DNA of 64,000 nt from Streptomyces sp. NBC_01431 (GCF_036231355.1 NZ_CP109496.1:1054001-1118000), one strand, 5' to 3'. Numbered from the stretch's first letter, positions 8,333 to 17,302 are shown. Numbers and translations: made by a program. Notes: a model not told the origin generated them from the sequence alone.

Positions 8333-9517
8333 TCAGCGCTCAAGGACGAGGGCGAGGCCCTGGCCCACGCCAATGCAGAGCGCGGCCAGGCCGGTACCGG
8401 ATCCCGCGGCCGCGAGCTGGTGGGCGACGGCCCCGGCGAGGCGTGCACCGGACGCGCCCAGCGGGTGTCCGATGGCGATGGCGCCGCCGCGCGGGTTGAC
8501 CACGGCGGGGTCGAGTCCGGGCCATTCGGCGAGGCAGCCGAGCGACTGCGCGGCGAACGCCTCGTTCAGCTCGAAGGTGGTGAGGTCGCCGAACCCCTTG
8601 CCCGCCTTGGCGAGCGCCCGGCGCACCGCTTCGACCGGGCCGAGCCCGAAGAGCTGCGGCTCGATGCCGGTCACCGCCGAGCTGCGGATGCGGGCGAGCG
8701 GCTCGCGGCCGGTGGCCCGCAGCCCCTCCTCGTCGACCAGGAGCAGGGCCGCGGCCCCGTCGTTGAGCGGTGAGGCATTGCCCGCAGTCACCGAACCGTC
8801 CTTGCGGAAGACCGGCTTGAGGCGGGCGAGGGTCTCCGGGGTGGAGGACTCGCGGATGCATTCGTCGCGGAGCAGGGCGACGCCCTCGTACGGGACGACC
8901 TCTCCGTCGTACAGGCCCTTGGCCCAGGCCTCGGCGGCCTTGCGATGGCTGTCCAGGGCGAAGGCGTCCTGCTGTTCGCGGGTGATGCCGTGCTTGTCCG
9001 CGATGAGTTCGGCGCCCTCGCCGAGCGCGACCGTCCACTCGGCGGGCAGCTCGGGGTTGGTCATGCGCCAGCCGAGGGTGGTCGAGTACATCTGCTGATG
9101 GCCCGCGGGGAAGGCGCGTTCGGGCTTCTGCATCACCCAGGGGGCGCGGGACATGGACTCGACGCCGCCCGCGACGGCCACCGACGCGTCACCGACGGCG
9201 ATGGCGCGGGCCGCCTGGATGACGGCTTCGAGTCCGGATCCGCAGAGCCGGTTGACGGTGACGCCGGGCACCGAGACGGGGAGTCCGGCGAGCAGCACGG
9301 CCATCCTGGCCACGTCGCGGTTGTCCTCGCCCGCGCCGTTCGCGTCGCCGAAGTACACGTCGTCGATGCGGGCCGGGTCGAGCTCCGGGGTGCGGTCCAC
9401 CAGCGACCTGACCACATGGGCGGCGAGGTCGTCGGGCCGGACTCCGGCGAGCGCACCCCCGAACTTGCCGATCGGGGTGCGGACGGCGTCGACGATGTAC
9501 ACGTCGCGGATGCTCAT
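8333..9517 (-). CDS. Acetyl-CoA acyltransferase, beta-ketoadipyl-CoA thiolase type
   Basis: A 394-residue thiolase. Active-site Cys92 sits in NRLCGSG, the His of NEAFAAQ and GHPLGASGAR is near residue 345, and the second Cys is in LCIGVGQG near the C-terminus. The phrase DDVYFGDANGAGEDNRDVARMA is typical of PcaF/PaaJ thiolases, which cleave 3-oxoadipyl-CoA to succinyl-CoA and acetyl-CoA. The ATG at 9517 has GGGAG seven bases upstream. The upstream region holds a short TTCATGAA palindrome (9588-9595) that might be an operator. General beta-oxidation thiolase is the main alternative. With the aldehyde dehydrogenase it hints at aromatic or phenylacetate-type catabolism. Confidence 0.86.
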   Translation of the reverse strand: MSIRDVYIVDAVRTPIGKFGGALAGVRPDDLAAHVVRSLVDRTPELDPARIDDVYFGDANGAGEDNRDVARMAVLLAGLPVSVPGVTVNRLCGSGLEAVIQAARAIAVGDASVAVAGGVESMSRAPWVMQKPERAFPAGHQQMYSTTLGWRMTNPELPAEWTVALGEGAELIADKHGITREQQDAFALDSHRKAAEAWAKGLYDGEVVPYEGVALLRDECIRESSTPETLARLKPVFRKDGSVTAGNASPLNDGAAALLLVDEEGLRATGREPLARIRSSAVTGIEPQLFGLGPVEAVRRALAKAGKGFGDLTTFELNEAFAAQSLGCLAEWPGLDPAVVNPRGGAIAIGHPLGASGARLAGAVAHQLAAAGSGTGLAALCIGVGQGLALVLER

Positions 9518-9662
9518 CGGGTCTCTCCCACGGATCTCTCCACCGCGTCGGGCCGCTCCAGCGGCCTGTTCGCCCAGTGAAGTTATGTTCATGAATGGCT
9601 CCGCCGAGTCTCTGCCCGCCGCCGTCCGCTGTCAACGGGCCCCGGCCGGAACACGATCACCG

Positions 9663-9956
9663 TCACGGGCCGTCCGGGACCTCACTGACCAACACGGTCA
9701 GCCCGATGTCGAGTTCCGATCCGTCGACCAGCAGCGCCTCGACCGCGTGGGTGGCGGAGTCGATCTCGGCCACAACGCCGTGCCCGGCGTACCGCGGATA
9801 GCCCGAGACCCCCCTCTCACCGGTCGCCTCGACAACGGCGGACCGCACGGCGCTGTCCACCACCGAGGCGCCTCCCCGGTCCTCGACGTGTTCGGGAACG
9901 AGCAGGATCTCGAAACGCTGGGGGTGACGGCGCGCGCGCTCTGGTTGATTGCTCAT
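9663..9956 (-). CDS. Small conserved-looking hypothetical protein
   Basis: A 97-residue protein with no signal peptide or membrane helix. The reading begins at the ATG at 9956; an upstream extension of 12 codons looks less natural. Codon usage shows the expected G/C third positions, and the opposite strand has only shorter, poorer frames. I recognise no family. The composition (RFEILLVPEHV at the start, then alternating Val/Ala-rich strands and a Val-rich C-terminus) suggests a small beta-rich domain. It lies between the thiolase and a LacI regulator, both also on the minus strand. Confidence 0.55.
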   Translation of the reverse strand: MSNQPERARRHPQRFEILLVPEHVEDRGGASVVDSAVRSAVVEATGERGVSGYPRYAGHGVVAEIDSATHAVEALLVDGSELDIGLTVLVSEVPDGP

Positions 9957-10056
9957 GCCCCCGACGCTAAACACCCCGGCCGCCCGGCGCACGCCGTCCC
10001 GGCCCGGCTACCCATGAGCGCCCCGAAGGCGCGCGGCGCCGCTCGCCGCGGAGCGC

Positions 10057-11091
10057 TCAGCTCGATTCCCGGGGCACCGCCCGTGCGCCCATCAGATCGT
10101 GACGTTCCGGCGCGCCGTCCGGGTCGCGGACCACCCGGTCTACCAGCTCGGCCAGGTGGCGGCCGGTCACCATCTCCACGTGGACGGTACTCAGCGGGGG
10201 GCGCAGGAGTCTGCCCAGCAGGAGGTCGTCGGCGCCGATCACCGACACCTCGCCGGGGACATCGATGTCAGCGTCCTGGAGGGCCCGCATCAGCAGCATC
10301 GCGTACTCGTCGTTGTACGCGAACACCGCGTCCAGCCCCAACTCCCGCCAACACCCTGCCAGTTGGGCCGCTGCTTCCTCCTCGTACGCCATCGCCACGG
10401 GCTCAACCACGGCGTCCGTTCCGTGCACGGCCTCGCGGGCTCCGGCCAGGCGCGGCCGGGAGAAGAAGTCGAGCCCGTCCTCGGCGGGGATCAGTACGCC
10501 GATGCGGCGCCGGCCCCGTTCGAGCAGATGGCCGACCGCGCTCCGGCCGATCTCGCGCTGGTCCATCACGAGTGCGTGCGCGCCCTCGACGCGCTGCGGG
10601 CCGAGCGTTATCACCGCGCGGGCCCCGGAGCGCTTGAGGAGCTGGACGCCCTGCGGGGTCAGTTCGATCTCGCCCAGCGTCACGACGGCGACCGGCCGCA
10701 GCTCGGCCCAGGCGCGAGCCGCCTCGTCCGCGCCGAGCCCGAGGCTGCCGTACTGGACGACCGTGTAGTCGAGCCGGCGCAGCTCCCACTGGAGCTCGTT
10801 GAAGAACCGGCTGTAGAGCGGGCCCACCGGAATGTGCGCGGTGGGCAGCAGCACGATCCGGGTGTGCCCGGCGCGCAGGCTGCGGGCCGCGGCGTGCGGC
10901 ACATAGCCGAGTTCCTCGGCGGCGGCGCGGACCCGGGCCCGGGTCGGTTCGCTGATCCGCACGGCCGAGGTGTTGTTGAGCACGTAGCTCACGGTCGCCC
11001 GGGAGACCCCGGCCAGGCGGGCCACGTCGGCGCTGGTCGGTACGGGGCGGTCGGCAGGCTGCTTCGGTGTCTGGCTCATCGCGATCGGCAT
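10057..11091 (-). CDS. LacI/GalR-family transcriptional regulator
   Basis: A 344-residue repressor. The N-terminal helix-turn-helix (TSADVARLAGVSRATVSYVLNN) is followed by the hinge helix region (AAARSLRAGHT). A periplasmic-binding-protein-like effector domain with FAYNDEYAMLLMRAL and VSVIGADD follows. The effector is unknown. Start choice is open between 11091 and an ATG at 11079; neither has a strong ribosome site. The LacI genes of this genus commonly repress adjacent transport or hydrolase genes, and here the nearest divergent gene is an alpha/beta hydrolase almost 500 nt away. The linkage is therefore uncertain. Confidence 0.9.
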   Translation of the reverse strand: MPIAMSQTPKQPADRPVPTSADVARLAGVSRATVSYVLNNTSAVRISEPTRARVRAAAEELGYVPHAAARSLRAGHTRIVLLPTAHIPVGPLYSRFFNELQWELRRLDYTVVQYGSLGLGADEAARAWAELRPVAVVTLGEIELTPQGVQLLKRSGARAVITLGPQRVEGAHALVMDQREIGRSAVGHLLERGRRRIGVLIPAEDGLDFFSRPRLAGAREAVHGTDAVVEPVAMAYEEEAAAQLAGCWRELGLDAVFAYNDEYAMLLMRALQDADIDVPGEVSVIGADDLLLGRLLRPPLSTVHVEMVTGRHLAELVDRVVRDPDGAPERHDLMGARAVPRESS

Positions 11092-11589
11092 CTTTGCAGA
11101 CCCGTCCCGGCCGGGCTCTGGCGGATGGCCCGAATTCGATGCCGCAGAGGGCTTACACCAGTCACTGACACGTGTAATCTCGTGACGACGCGATCTGGCC
11201 CACTTCCCAGTCCCCGGAAGGCATCGTGGTCCCTTCCTCCCCGACCCCGGTGTCCCGGTGGCTGCCGATTCCCCAGGCCGCGGGGCCCGCGCGCACTGAT
11301 CATTTCGGCCACCGGCGCCACTGCGCGCTCCCCCCGTCGAGAGCAGCGCCCTCGGTCCTGGGCGCGCCGGCGGCGAACCCGATCAGGAGCGTGCGCCGAC
11401 AGACGTACGGGTTCGGTCGGGCACACTCTGGCGGTCGCGCCCACCGGCCCCGGCACCCGTACGGAACATGTACCCGTAAGGAACCAGGGCGGCCGGCACC
11501 TGACCGCACCGCCCGCCCCGGATCCCTACACCCGACCGGGATCCGTGGGCCCCACCCCCTCCGGAAACACCGCAGCGAAAGGCACCACC
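11092..11589. other. Long intergenic region between LacI and hydrolase genes
   Basis: About 500 bases without a convincing gene. Near the LacI end is a perfect ACACGTGT palindrome (11168-11175) inside a wider TTACAC...GTGTAA dyad (11153-11158 and 11172-11177), followed by TAATCT. This looks regulatory. The rest is GC-rich, and I see no RNA gene or hairpin worth naming. Confidence 0.4.
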
Positions 11590-12285
11590 ATGCAGCTCAA
11601 CACCCGCATCTGGGGAGAGGGCGACCGTGTCGCGCTCCTGGTTCACGGGATCATGGCCGACCACCGCACCTGGCGGAAGGTCGGGCCCGCGCTAGCCGAG
11701 CGGGGCTACCGTGTCATCGCGGTGGACCTGCGCGGCCACGGCGCGAGCGGGCGCGGCGAGTACACCGCCGACCTCTTCGCGGACGACCTCGTCGAAACCC
11801 TGCCGACCGGCGCCGAGTTGGCGATAGGGCATTCCCTCGGCGGGCTCTCCCTGGCACTGGCCGCCGAACGGCTGCGCCCGGCGCGCGCGGTGTACTCGGA
11901 TCCCGCCTGGCACCTCAACTCCCTTCAGGAGAGCGTCAGTCCGGAGCTCTTCGTCCAGTTCAAGTCGGTCACCCGGGCGATGGTCGCGGCGCTCAATCCG
12001 CGCTGGGAGGCCGAGGACGTCGACGTCGAGCTGGAAACGCTGAAGGTCTGGGACGAGAACACCGCGCGCGGCCTGGCCGGGATATTCGGCTCGGACCGGG
12101 CCCCCGCACGAGCCGTCGTGCCCTCACTCGTGCAGTTCGCCGACGCGAGCTTCCTGTACGAGGCCGCCGAGGCGGCCCGCCTCACGGCCCGCGGATTCGA
12201 AGTCCGCACCGTCAAGGGGGCAGGGCACACCATCCACCGCGACGACTTCGAGGGCTTCATGGCCTCGCTCGACGGCTGGATCTGA
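11590..12285 (+). CDS. Alpha/beta-fold hydrolase
   Basis: A 231-residue cytoplasmic hydrolase with the oxyanion motif LLVHGIM (residues 16-22), VDLRGHGAS, nucleophile Ser82 in GHSLGG and a C-terminal catalytic His in KGAGHTIHRDD. Size and pattern fit the general esterase/lactonase/haloperoxidase-like group. The substrate is unknown. The ATG follows GCGAAAGG, an acceptable ribosome site. A longer upstream reading in the same frame exists but runs antisense through the LacI gene and is rejected. Confidence 0.88.
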   Translation: MQLNTRIWGEGDRVALLVHGIMADHRTWRKVGPALAERGYRVIAVDLRGHGASGRGEYTADLFADDLVETLPTGAELAIGHSLGGLSLALAAERLRPARAVYSDPAWHLNSLQESVSPELFVQFKSVTRAMVAALNPRWEAEDVDVELETLKVWDENTARGLAGIFGSDRAPARAVVPSLVQFADASFLYEAAEAARLTARGFEVRTVKGAGHTIHRDDFEGFMASLDGWI

Positions 12286-12356
12286 GCCGGTGCCGGTGAG
12301 GCGGGCCGGGACTCGTCCCAACCGCTTCGGCGGCCCGGCAGGTTACGCTCGCCCGC

Positions 12357-12572
12357 ATGAACGAGGACATGGTGGGTCTGGTCGGGCGGGTGACCGGAAC
12401 GATCGGCCCCGGGCTCGTCGGGGAGGTCATCGTCAGGATCCGCGGCGGGGCCGAGCACTTCCTCGCCCACCCCGCGCCCGGGACGGGCCGACTGGAGTCC
12501 GGGACGGTCGTGACGGTGGTGGAATACCTGCCTCCGCGCACGGTGTACGTGATGGCCGCATACGACAACTGA
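12357..12572 (+). CDS. Small NfeD-like OB-fold protein
   Basis: A 71-residue soluble protein. The pattern GLVGRVTGTIGP, then GEVIVRIRGG, then a Val-rich strand and V-E-Y is that of the C-terminal OB-fold domain of NfeD proteins. It has no membrane segment, so it is a minimal soluble form. NfeD and SPFH/flotillin proteins are regularly encoded together, and a flotillin-like gene begins 142 nt downstream on the same strand. That context supports the call. It probably binds the flotillin oligomer or the membrane scaffold it forms. Confidence 0.8.
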   Translation: MNEDMVGLVGRVTGTIGPGLVGEVIVRIRGGAEHFLAHPAPGTGRLESGTVVTVVEYLPPRTVYVMAAYDN

Positions 12573-12589
12573 GCACGGCCACGCTCAAG

Positions 12590-12619
12590 TTGACCAGGGC
12601 TTTCACCGGTGCGTATCAA
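12590..12619 (+). promoter_or_regulatory. Candidate promoter of the flotillin gene
   Basis: TTGACC (12590-12595) and TATCAA (12614-12619) are separated by 18 nt and lie about 95 nt before the flotillin start. This would let the flotillin gene be transcribed independently of the NfeD-like gene. Confidence 0.45.
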
Positions 12620-12714
12620 GATTGCGACAAGGATTCGTCAGCGTCTTCACGCCGCTGGGGGCCGGGAGCACACTCCCCTCATCGGTGCCGAGCGGCACCG
12701 CATGAAGGGGGCGT

Positions 12715-14229
12715 ATGCCGATGGTCGTCGGCGTCGTGGCGGGACTGGTTCTCGCCACCATCATCGTTCTGATCGGCCTGTTCAAACTGATGTGGCGGGT
12801 GGCCGAACCGAACGAGGCACTCATCATCTCCGGCTCCAAGCACCGGACCGAGGGCCTGGGTGAGGGCATGGGGTTCCGCATCGTCACCGGACGGGGAACC
12901 CTGGTGCTGCCGGGTGTGCAGGCGGTACGCAAGTTGTCGCTCGATCTCAACGAGACCGAGCTGTCCGTGGACTGCGTGACCCAGCAGGGCATTCCACTGC
13001 GGGTCCGCGGCGTCGTGATCTTCAAGGTGGGCGACGACTTCGTGTCGATCGCCAATGCCGCACGACGCTTCCTCGACCAGCAGAAGATGATGTCGGAGCG
13101 GGTGCACAACGTGTTCGCCGGTCATCTCCGTTCCATCGTGGGCGGGTTGACGGTCGAGGACATGATCCGGGACCGGGAGAAGCTCACCGGCCAGACCCGG
13201 GCCGCCTGCGGTACGGAGATGGAGAAGCTCGGGTTGATCGTCGACTCGCTACAGATCCACGAGATCGAGGACCCGACCGGATACATCAAGAACCTCGCCA
13301 TGCCGCACGCCGCCGCGGTGCAGCGCGACGCCCGCATCGCGCAGGCGGAGGCGAACCTGCGGGCCACCGAGGCCGAACAGGCCGCGTTCGCGCAGATGTC
13401 GGAGGCCACCCGGGACAGCGAGATCCTCCAGGCCGGCTACCAGGCGGAGCGGGACAAGGCCGCGGCCAGCTCCCGGCAGGCCGGGCCGCTCGCGGACGCG
13501 GCCGCCCGGCAGGAGGTCGTGGTCCAGGAGACCCGGGTCGCCGAGCTGGAGGCACAGCGCCGCGAGCAGCAGCTCCAGGCGGATGTGCGCAAGCCCGCGG
13601 ACGCCCAGGCTTACGAGAAGAGGACGCTGGCCGAGGCGGAGCGCGACGCGCGCATCTCGGCCGCGCAGGCCAAGGCGAAGGAGACCGAACTCGCGGCGGC
13701 CGCGGAGGCGACCCGGGTGAAGACGGCCGCGGCCGCCGAGGCCCAGGCCACCGAGGCCCAGGGTCGCGCGGCCGCGACGGCGACCCGGGCGACCGGTGAG
13801 GCCGAGGCGGCGGCGACGCAGGCCAAGGGGCTCGCCCAGGCCGAGTCGGCGAAGGCCCAGGGCCTGGCCGAGGCCGAGGCGATCAAGGCGCGTGCGGCGG
13901 CGCTCGCGGAGAACCAGGAAGCCGTCGTCGCCCAGCAACTCGCCGAGAACTGGCCGCAGATCGTGGAGGCGGGCGCTTCGGCGTTCGGCAATGTGGAGCA
14001 CATGGTGCTGCTCAACGGCGCCGAGGGCATGTCGGACATGTTCGCGAAGGCGCTGACGATGGGTGGCACGGGTCTGGGCCTGGCCCGCCAGCTGCTGGCG
14101 TCGATGAACCAGGGCGCGGAGCAGACGGAGCGACCCGGCACTACCGCCAACGGGCGCTCCCCGGCGGTCCGTTCGCCGCTGTCGAAGCCGATTCCGATCA
14201 CGGAGGAGGACAGCGGGGGCCACAAGTAG
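12715..14229 (+). CDS. Flotillin-like SPFH-domain membrane scaffold protein
   Basis: A 504-residue protein. An N-terminal membrane helix (residues 2-24) is followed by the SPFH/band-7 domain (about 28-200) beginning AEPNEALIISG. A long Ala/Glu/Gln-rich coiled coil (about 205-400) with repeated EA-type heptads comes next, then a C-terminal flotillin region with ENWPQIVEAGA. Flotillins oligomerise at the inner membrane and organise functional membrane microdomains. The NfeD-like gene just upstream is the usual partner. A strong hairpin 17 nt after the stop ends the unit. Confidence 0.9.
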   Translation: MPMVVGVVAGLVLATIIVLIGLFKLMWRVAEPNEALIISGSKHRTEGLGEGMGFRIVTGRGTLVLPGVQAVRKLSLDLNETELSVDCVTQQGIPLRVRGVVIFKVGDDFVSIANAARRFLDQQKMMSERVHNVFAGHLRSIVGGLTVEDMIRDREKLTGQTRAACGTEMEKLGLIVDSLQIHEIEDPTGYIKNLAMPHAAAVQRDARIAQAEANLRATEAEQAAFAQMSEATRDSEILQAGYQAERDKAAASSRQAGPLADAAARQEVVVQETRVAELEAQRREQQLQADVRKPADAQAYEKRTLAEAERDARISAAQAKAKETELAAAAEATRVKTAAAAEAQATEAQGRAAATATRATGEAEAAATQAKGLAQAESAKAQGLAEAEAIKARAAALAENQEAVVAQQLAENWPQIVEAGASAFGNVEHMVLLNGAEGMSDMFAKALTMGGTGLGLARQLLASMNQGAEQTERPGTTANGRSPAVRSPLSKPIPITEEDSGGHK

Positions 14230-14245
14230 GCCTGGAATCACAGGA

Positions 14246-14280
14246 GTCGGCCCCCGCCCGGAATTCGGGCGGGGGCCGAC
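14246..14280. terminator. Bidirectional hairpin terminator
   Basis: A perfect 15-bp stem (GTCGGCCCCCGCCCG against its complement at 14266-14280) with a 5-nt loop, placed between the convergent flotillin and permease genes. There is no long T-run, which is normal for this genus. Confidence 0.85.
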
Positions 14281-14358
14281 GGTGCATTCGCCGCCGGGGC
14301 GGCAGTTGCTCCATCTGGCGGGTGCGAGGGCGAGCACCCGCCCGGCCCCGACCGCCCC

Positions 14359-15807
14359 TCAGGCAGGCAGCGTCCGCGTGGCCGAATCCTCCAGGTACTC
14401 CTCGCGTATCTCGCGCGGCCCGAACGGCCAGACCTTCTCGACCCGCGCCCACAGGAAGAAGGCGACACAGCCGAGCGCCAGCCAGGCCAGCGACCATTCG
14501 ATGGGGTGGCGGCCGGGCGAGTTCTTGTCGGCGTACCCGTAGATGACGAGCCAGCCCGCCAGCGCGATCAGGCTCGGCAGCGGGTAGAGCCACATCCGGT
14601 AGGGGCGGCGCAGGGCGGGCTGGCGCTTGCGCAGCACGGTGACCGCGAGGATCTGGGCGAGCGCCTGCACGATGACCATCACCGTGGTGAGGAGCTGGAT
14701 GAGGGTGGCCAGATCGGTGTGCCGGCCGATCAGGAAGCCCACGGCGGTGACGACGCCCATGGTGGCCAGGCCCACCATGGGAAAGCGGTGCCTGGGGTGC
14801 AGTTTGGCGTAGGGGCGGAAGAACACCCTGTCGCGGGCGGCGTCGTAGGGGACGCGGGAGCCGCCGAGCAGCCCCGTGAAGACGGAGGCGAACGCGGTCA
14901 CCAGGATCAGTACGGTCACCACGTCGGCGGCACCCTTGCCCCAGGCCTTCTCCAGGACCGCGGAGGCGACCGAGGTGGAGGCGATGTCGTTGGGGTCCAG
15001 CATCCGCTTCCAGTCGATGACGCCGAGGGTGCCGATCTGGAGCAGCAGATAGATCACCATGATGCCCAGGACGGAGTAGATGATGGAGCGCGGCAGGGTG
15101 CGCCCGGGGTCCTTGATCTCGGCGCCCATGTAGGCGGTGGTGTTGTAGCCGAGGTAGTCGTAGATGCCGATCGTGAGGCCCGCGGCGAAGCCGACCCAGA
15201 AGTGACCGCTCGTCAACTCGAAGGCGCTGGCCGGGTAGTTGAAGGCGAGGTGTGGGCTGAAGTCGGTGGCGGCGGCGGCGATCACCAGGGCCACGGAGGC
15301 GATCATGACGACCCACATCACGGCGGTGATCCGGGCGATGTTCTCGATGCCCCGCCAGAGCAGCAGGACGACGAGGGCGATGATGCCGAGCCCGATCAGG
15401 TCGCCGGGGGTCTGCCCGAGGTCCGGGGCGAGGTAGCCGAGGTACTGCACGAATCCGACGACGCCGGTGGACATGGCCAGCGGGATGAAGAGCATCGCCG
15501 TCCATACGAAGAGGAACGGCATGAGGCGGCCCGTGCGGTACTGGAAGGCCTGGCGCAGATAGACGTAGCTGCCGCCGGAGCCGGGCAGCGAGGCGCCGAG
15601 TTCGGCCCAGATCAGGCCGTCGGCGAAGGCGAGTATCGCGCCGGCGACGAATCCGATGACGGCCTGTGGGCCGCCGAAGGCGGCGACCATCAGCGGGATG
15701 GTCACGAACGGGCCGATCCCGCACATCTGGCTCATGTTGATGGCGGTGGCCTGGAAGAGTCCGATCCGGCGGACGAAACCGCCGTCCGGCGGTGGGGTTC
15801 CGGACAC
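14359..15807 (-). CDS. APC-family amino acid / amine permease
   Basis: A 482-residue permease with about twelve helices. The APC family start is visible after a short cytoplasmic tail (FQATAINMSQMCGIGPFVTIPLM), as are the GGSYVYLRQAF segment in helix 3 and YLGYNTTAYMGAEI in helix 6. The GTG at 15807 is chosen for its GGGAGG site six bases away; the frame extends upstream without support. Substrates of such permeases are amino acids, polyamines or related amines. The shared operator with a ROK repressor, and the same operator before an exo-glucosaminidase, raise the possibility of an amino-sugar-linked role, which is inference. Confidence 0.88.
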   Translation of the reverse strand: MSGTPPPDGGFVRRIGLFQATAINMSQMCGIGPFVTIPLMVAAFGGPQAVIGFVAGAILAFADGLIWAELGASLPGSGGSYVYLRQAFQYRTGRLMPFLFVWTAMLFIPLAMSTGVVGFVQYLGYLAPDLGQTPGDLIGLGIIALVVLLLWRGIENIARITAVMWVVMIASVALVIAAAATDFSPHLAFNYPASAFELTSGHFWVGFAAGLTIGIYDYLGYNTTAYMGAEIKDPGRTLPRSIIYSVLGIMVIYLLLQIGTLGVIDWKRMLDPNDIASTSVASAVLEKAWGKGAADVVTVLILVTAFASVFTGLLGGSRVPYDAARDRVFFRPYAKLHPRHRFPMVGLATMGVVTAVGFLIGRHTDLATLIQLLTTVMVIVQALAQILAVTVLRKRQPALRRPYRMWLYPLPSLIALAGWLVIYGYADKNSPGRHPIEWSLAWLALGCVAFFLWARVEKVWPFGPREIREEYLEDSATRTLPA

Positions 15808-15892
15808 TGGGGCCTCCCTGGGCTGTGGGTGAGGAAAGGGCGCTACTGCCGGTTCGCCAGTGCAGGGATTCGCCTCGGCGGTGAGCGTGCTT

Positions 15893-15911
15893 AAGTTAAG
15901 TACCTTTACTT
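15893..15911. promoter_or_regulatory. Dyad operator between permease and ROK regulator
   Basis: AAGTTAAG-TAC-CTTTACTT is an interrupted palindrome (7 of 8 positions pair) and strikingly AT-rich for this genome. It lies between the divergent permease and ROK starts. A second copy precedes the GH2 glucosaminidase. It probably binds the adjacent ROK protein. Confidence 0.7.
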
Positions 15912-15948
15912 TGACCGTCAAGGGGTCGTCAGTGAACTGCTCGGACCG

Positions 15949-17142
15949 ATGCGTGAGAATGATGCGATGACCAGCAGCGACGAGGGTGGCGACCTGCCCT
16001 GGAACCCGCAGCGGCAGCGCAGCTCCAACGAGCGCCTGCTGCTGGATCGGCTGCGCACCGGGGGCCCCGCCTCACGGGCCCAGCTGGCGCGGGACACCGG
16101 TCTGTCGAAGCCCACCGTGTCGAGCGCGCTGGCCTCGCTGGAACTCGCGGGACTGGTCCGCGAGGCGGGCACGATGATCCCCGACCGGGGCCGGGCCGCC
16201 GTGCTCTACGCCCCCGATCCGACCGCGGGTTACGCGCTGGGCATCGACATCGGCCGGGCCTGGCTGCGGGTCGCCCTCGCCGACCTCGACGGCACGGTCG
16301 TGGCCCGCTCCGAGGTCCGCAACCACGCTCGCACCTCGGCCACGATGGCCGATCTGGTGGTCAGCAGCGCGCACCAGCTCGTCGCGGGCTCGGGGGTGGA
16401 CGCGGACAAGATAGCTCAGGCCGTGGTCGGCACCCCCGGTGTGTACGACGCCGAGAAGCGGCGGGTGCGCTATGCGCAGCATCTGCCGGGCTGGGGCAGG
16501 CCGGGCCTGTTCGACCAGATGCGGGAGCGGCTCGGCATCCCGCTCGCGGTGCACAACGACGCCAACCTCGCAGCGCTCGGCGAGTACACCTTCGGCGTCG
16601 GCGCGGGCAGCAGGCTCTTCGTGTACGTGATGGTGGGCACCGGGCTCGGCATGGGCGTGGTCAGCGAGGGCCAGCTGTTCACCGGGGCGCACGGCGGCGC
16701 CGGGGAGATCGGGTTCCTGCCGTGGCCGGGCCGCCAGAAGCCGGACACGCTGGAGGGGGCGGTCTCCGGCGACGCGGTGGTGGAGGCCGCCCGCTCGCTC
16801 GGCATGGCGGGCCCGCTCACCGCGAAGGACGTCTTCGACGCGGCGCGGGCCGGAACTCGCCCCGCGGTCAAGGCCGTTCAGCTGGAGGGTGAGCGCCTCG
16901 CCCACACCGTCGCGGTGGTCGCGGCCGTCCTGGACCCCGACCTCGTGGTCCTCGGGGGCGGCGTCGGCCACAGCGCGGACCTGCTTCTGCGTACCGTGCG
17001 GGACACGCTGCGGGCGCTCACTCCGCTGCGTCCGAAGGTGGCGCCGAGTTCGCTCGGCGAGGACGCGGTGCTGCTCGGCGCGGTGGCCACGGCGCTCGGC
17101 ACGGCACGTGACGTGGCCTTCGACCGGCGCTCCGCGCACTGA
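15949..17142 (+). CDS. ROK-family transcriptional repressor (CsnR-like)
   Basis: A 397-residue regulator. The N-terminal winged helix-turn-helix (about 20-70: SSNERLLLDRLRTGG...SRAQLARDTGLSKPTVSSAL) is followed by a ROK sugar-binding domain with DIGRAWLRVA, VGTPGVYD and GAHGGAGEIGFLPW. The zinc-binding Cys cluster and the catalytic His of sugar kinases are absent, so it should act only as a regulator. CsnR, the known Streptomyces ROK repressor of chitosanase genes, is the model I have in mind because the operator recurs at an exo-glucosaminidase gene. Start may instead be ATG 15967. Confidence 0.87.
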   Translation: MRENDAMTSSDEGGDLPWNPQRQRSSNERLLLDRLRTGGPASRAQLARDTGLSKPTVSSALASLELAGLVREAGTMIPDRGRAAVLYAPDPTAGYALGIDIGRAWLRVALADLDGTVVARSEVRNHARTSATMADLVVSSAHQLVAGSGVDADKIAQAVVGTPGVYDAEKRRVRYAQHLPGWGRPGLFDQMRERLGIPLAVHNDANLAALGEYTFGVGAGSRLFVYVMVGTGLGMGVVSEGQLFTGAHGGAGEIGFLPWPGRQKPDTLEGAVSGDAVVEAARSLGMAGPLTAKDVFDAARAGTRPAVKAVQLEGERLAHTVAVVAAVLDPDLVVLGGGVGHSADLLLRTVRDTLRALTPLRPKVAPSSLGEDAVLLGAVATALGTARDVAFDRRSAH

Positions 17143-17209
17143 CGACGGCCTGTTACCCGCAGGCCTGCGATTGACATGCTCCACTCACTCCCCTAGCTTG
17201 CCGAGCACC

Positions 17210-17229
17210 TTAGTAAGGTTTCTTAACTT
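17210..17229. promoter_or_regulatory. Second copy of the ROK-type operator, before GH2 gene
   Basis: Read on the minus strand this is AAGTTAAG-AAA-CCTTACTA, identical in the left arm to the operator at 15893-15911 and 6 of 8 in the right arm. It lies about 75 nt before the exo-glucosaminidase start and just after TTGACA-like sequence (17172). Confidence 0.7.
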
Positions 17230-17302
17230 GGGTTGCCCGGCTTGCAATCGGCCGAGTTGCCCCGAAGCGCGGATGTCCCGACCAGCCCCCTGGGAGACCA
17301 CC

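Noticed and set aside
10099-11589. N-terminal extension of the alpha/beta hydrolase frame
   Set aside because: It passes antisense through the LacI gene; the real start at 11590 follows a ribosome site and begins the hydrolase fold.
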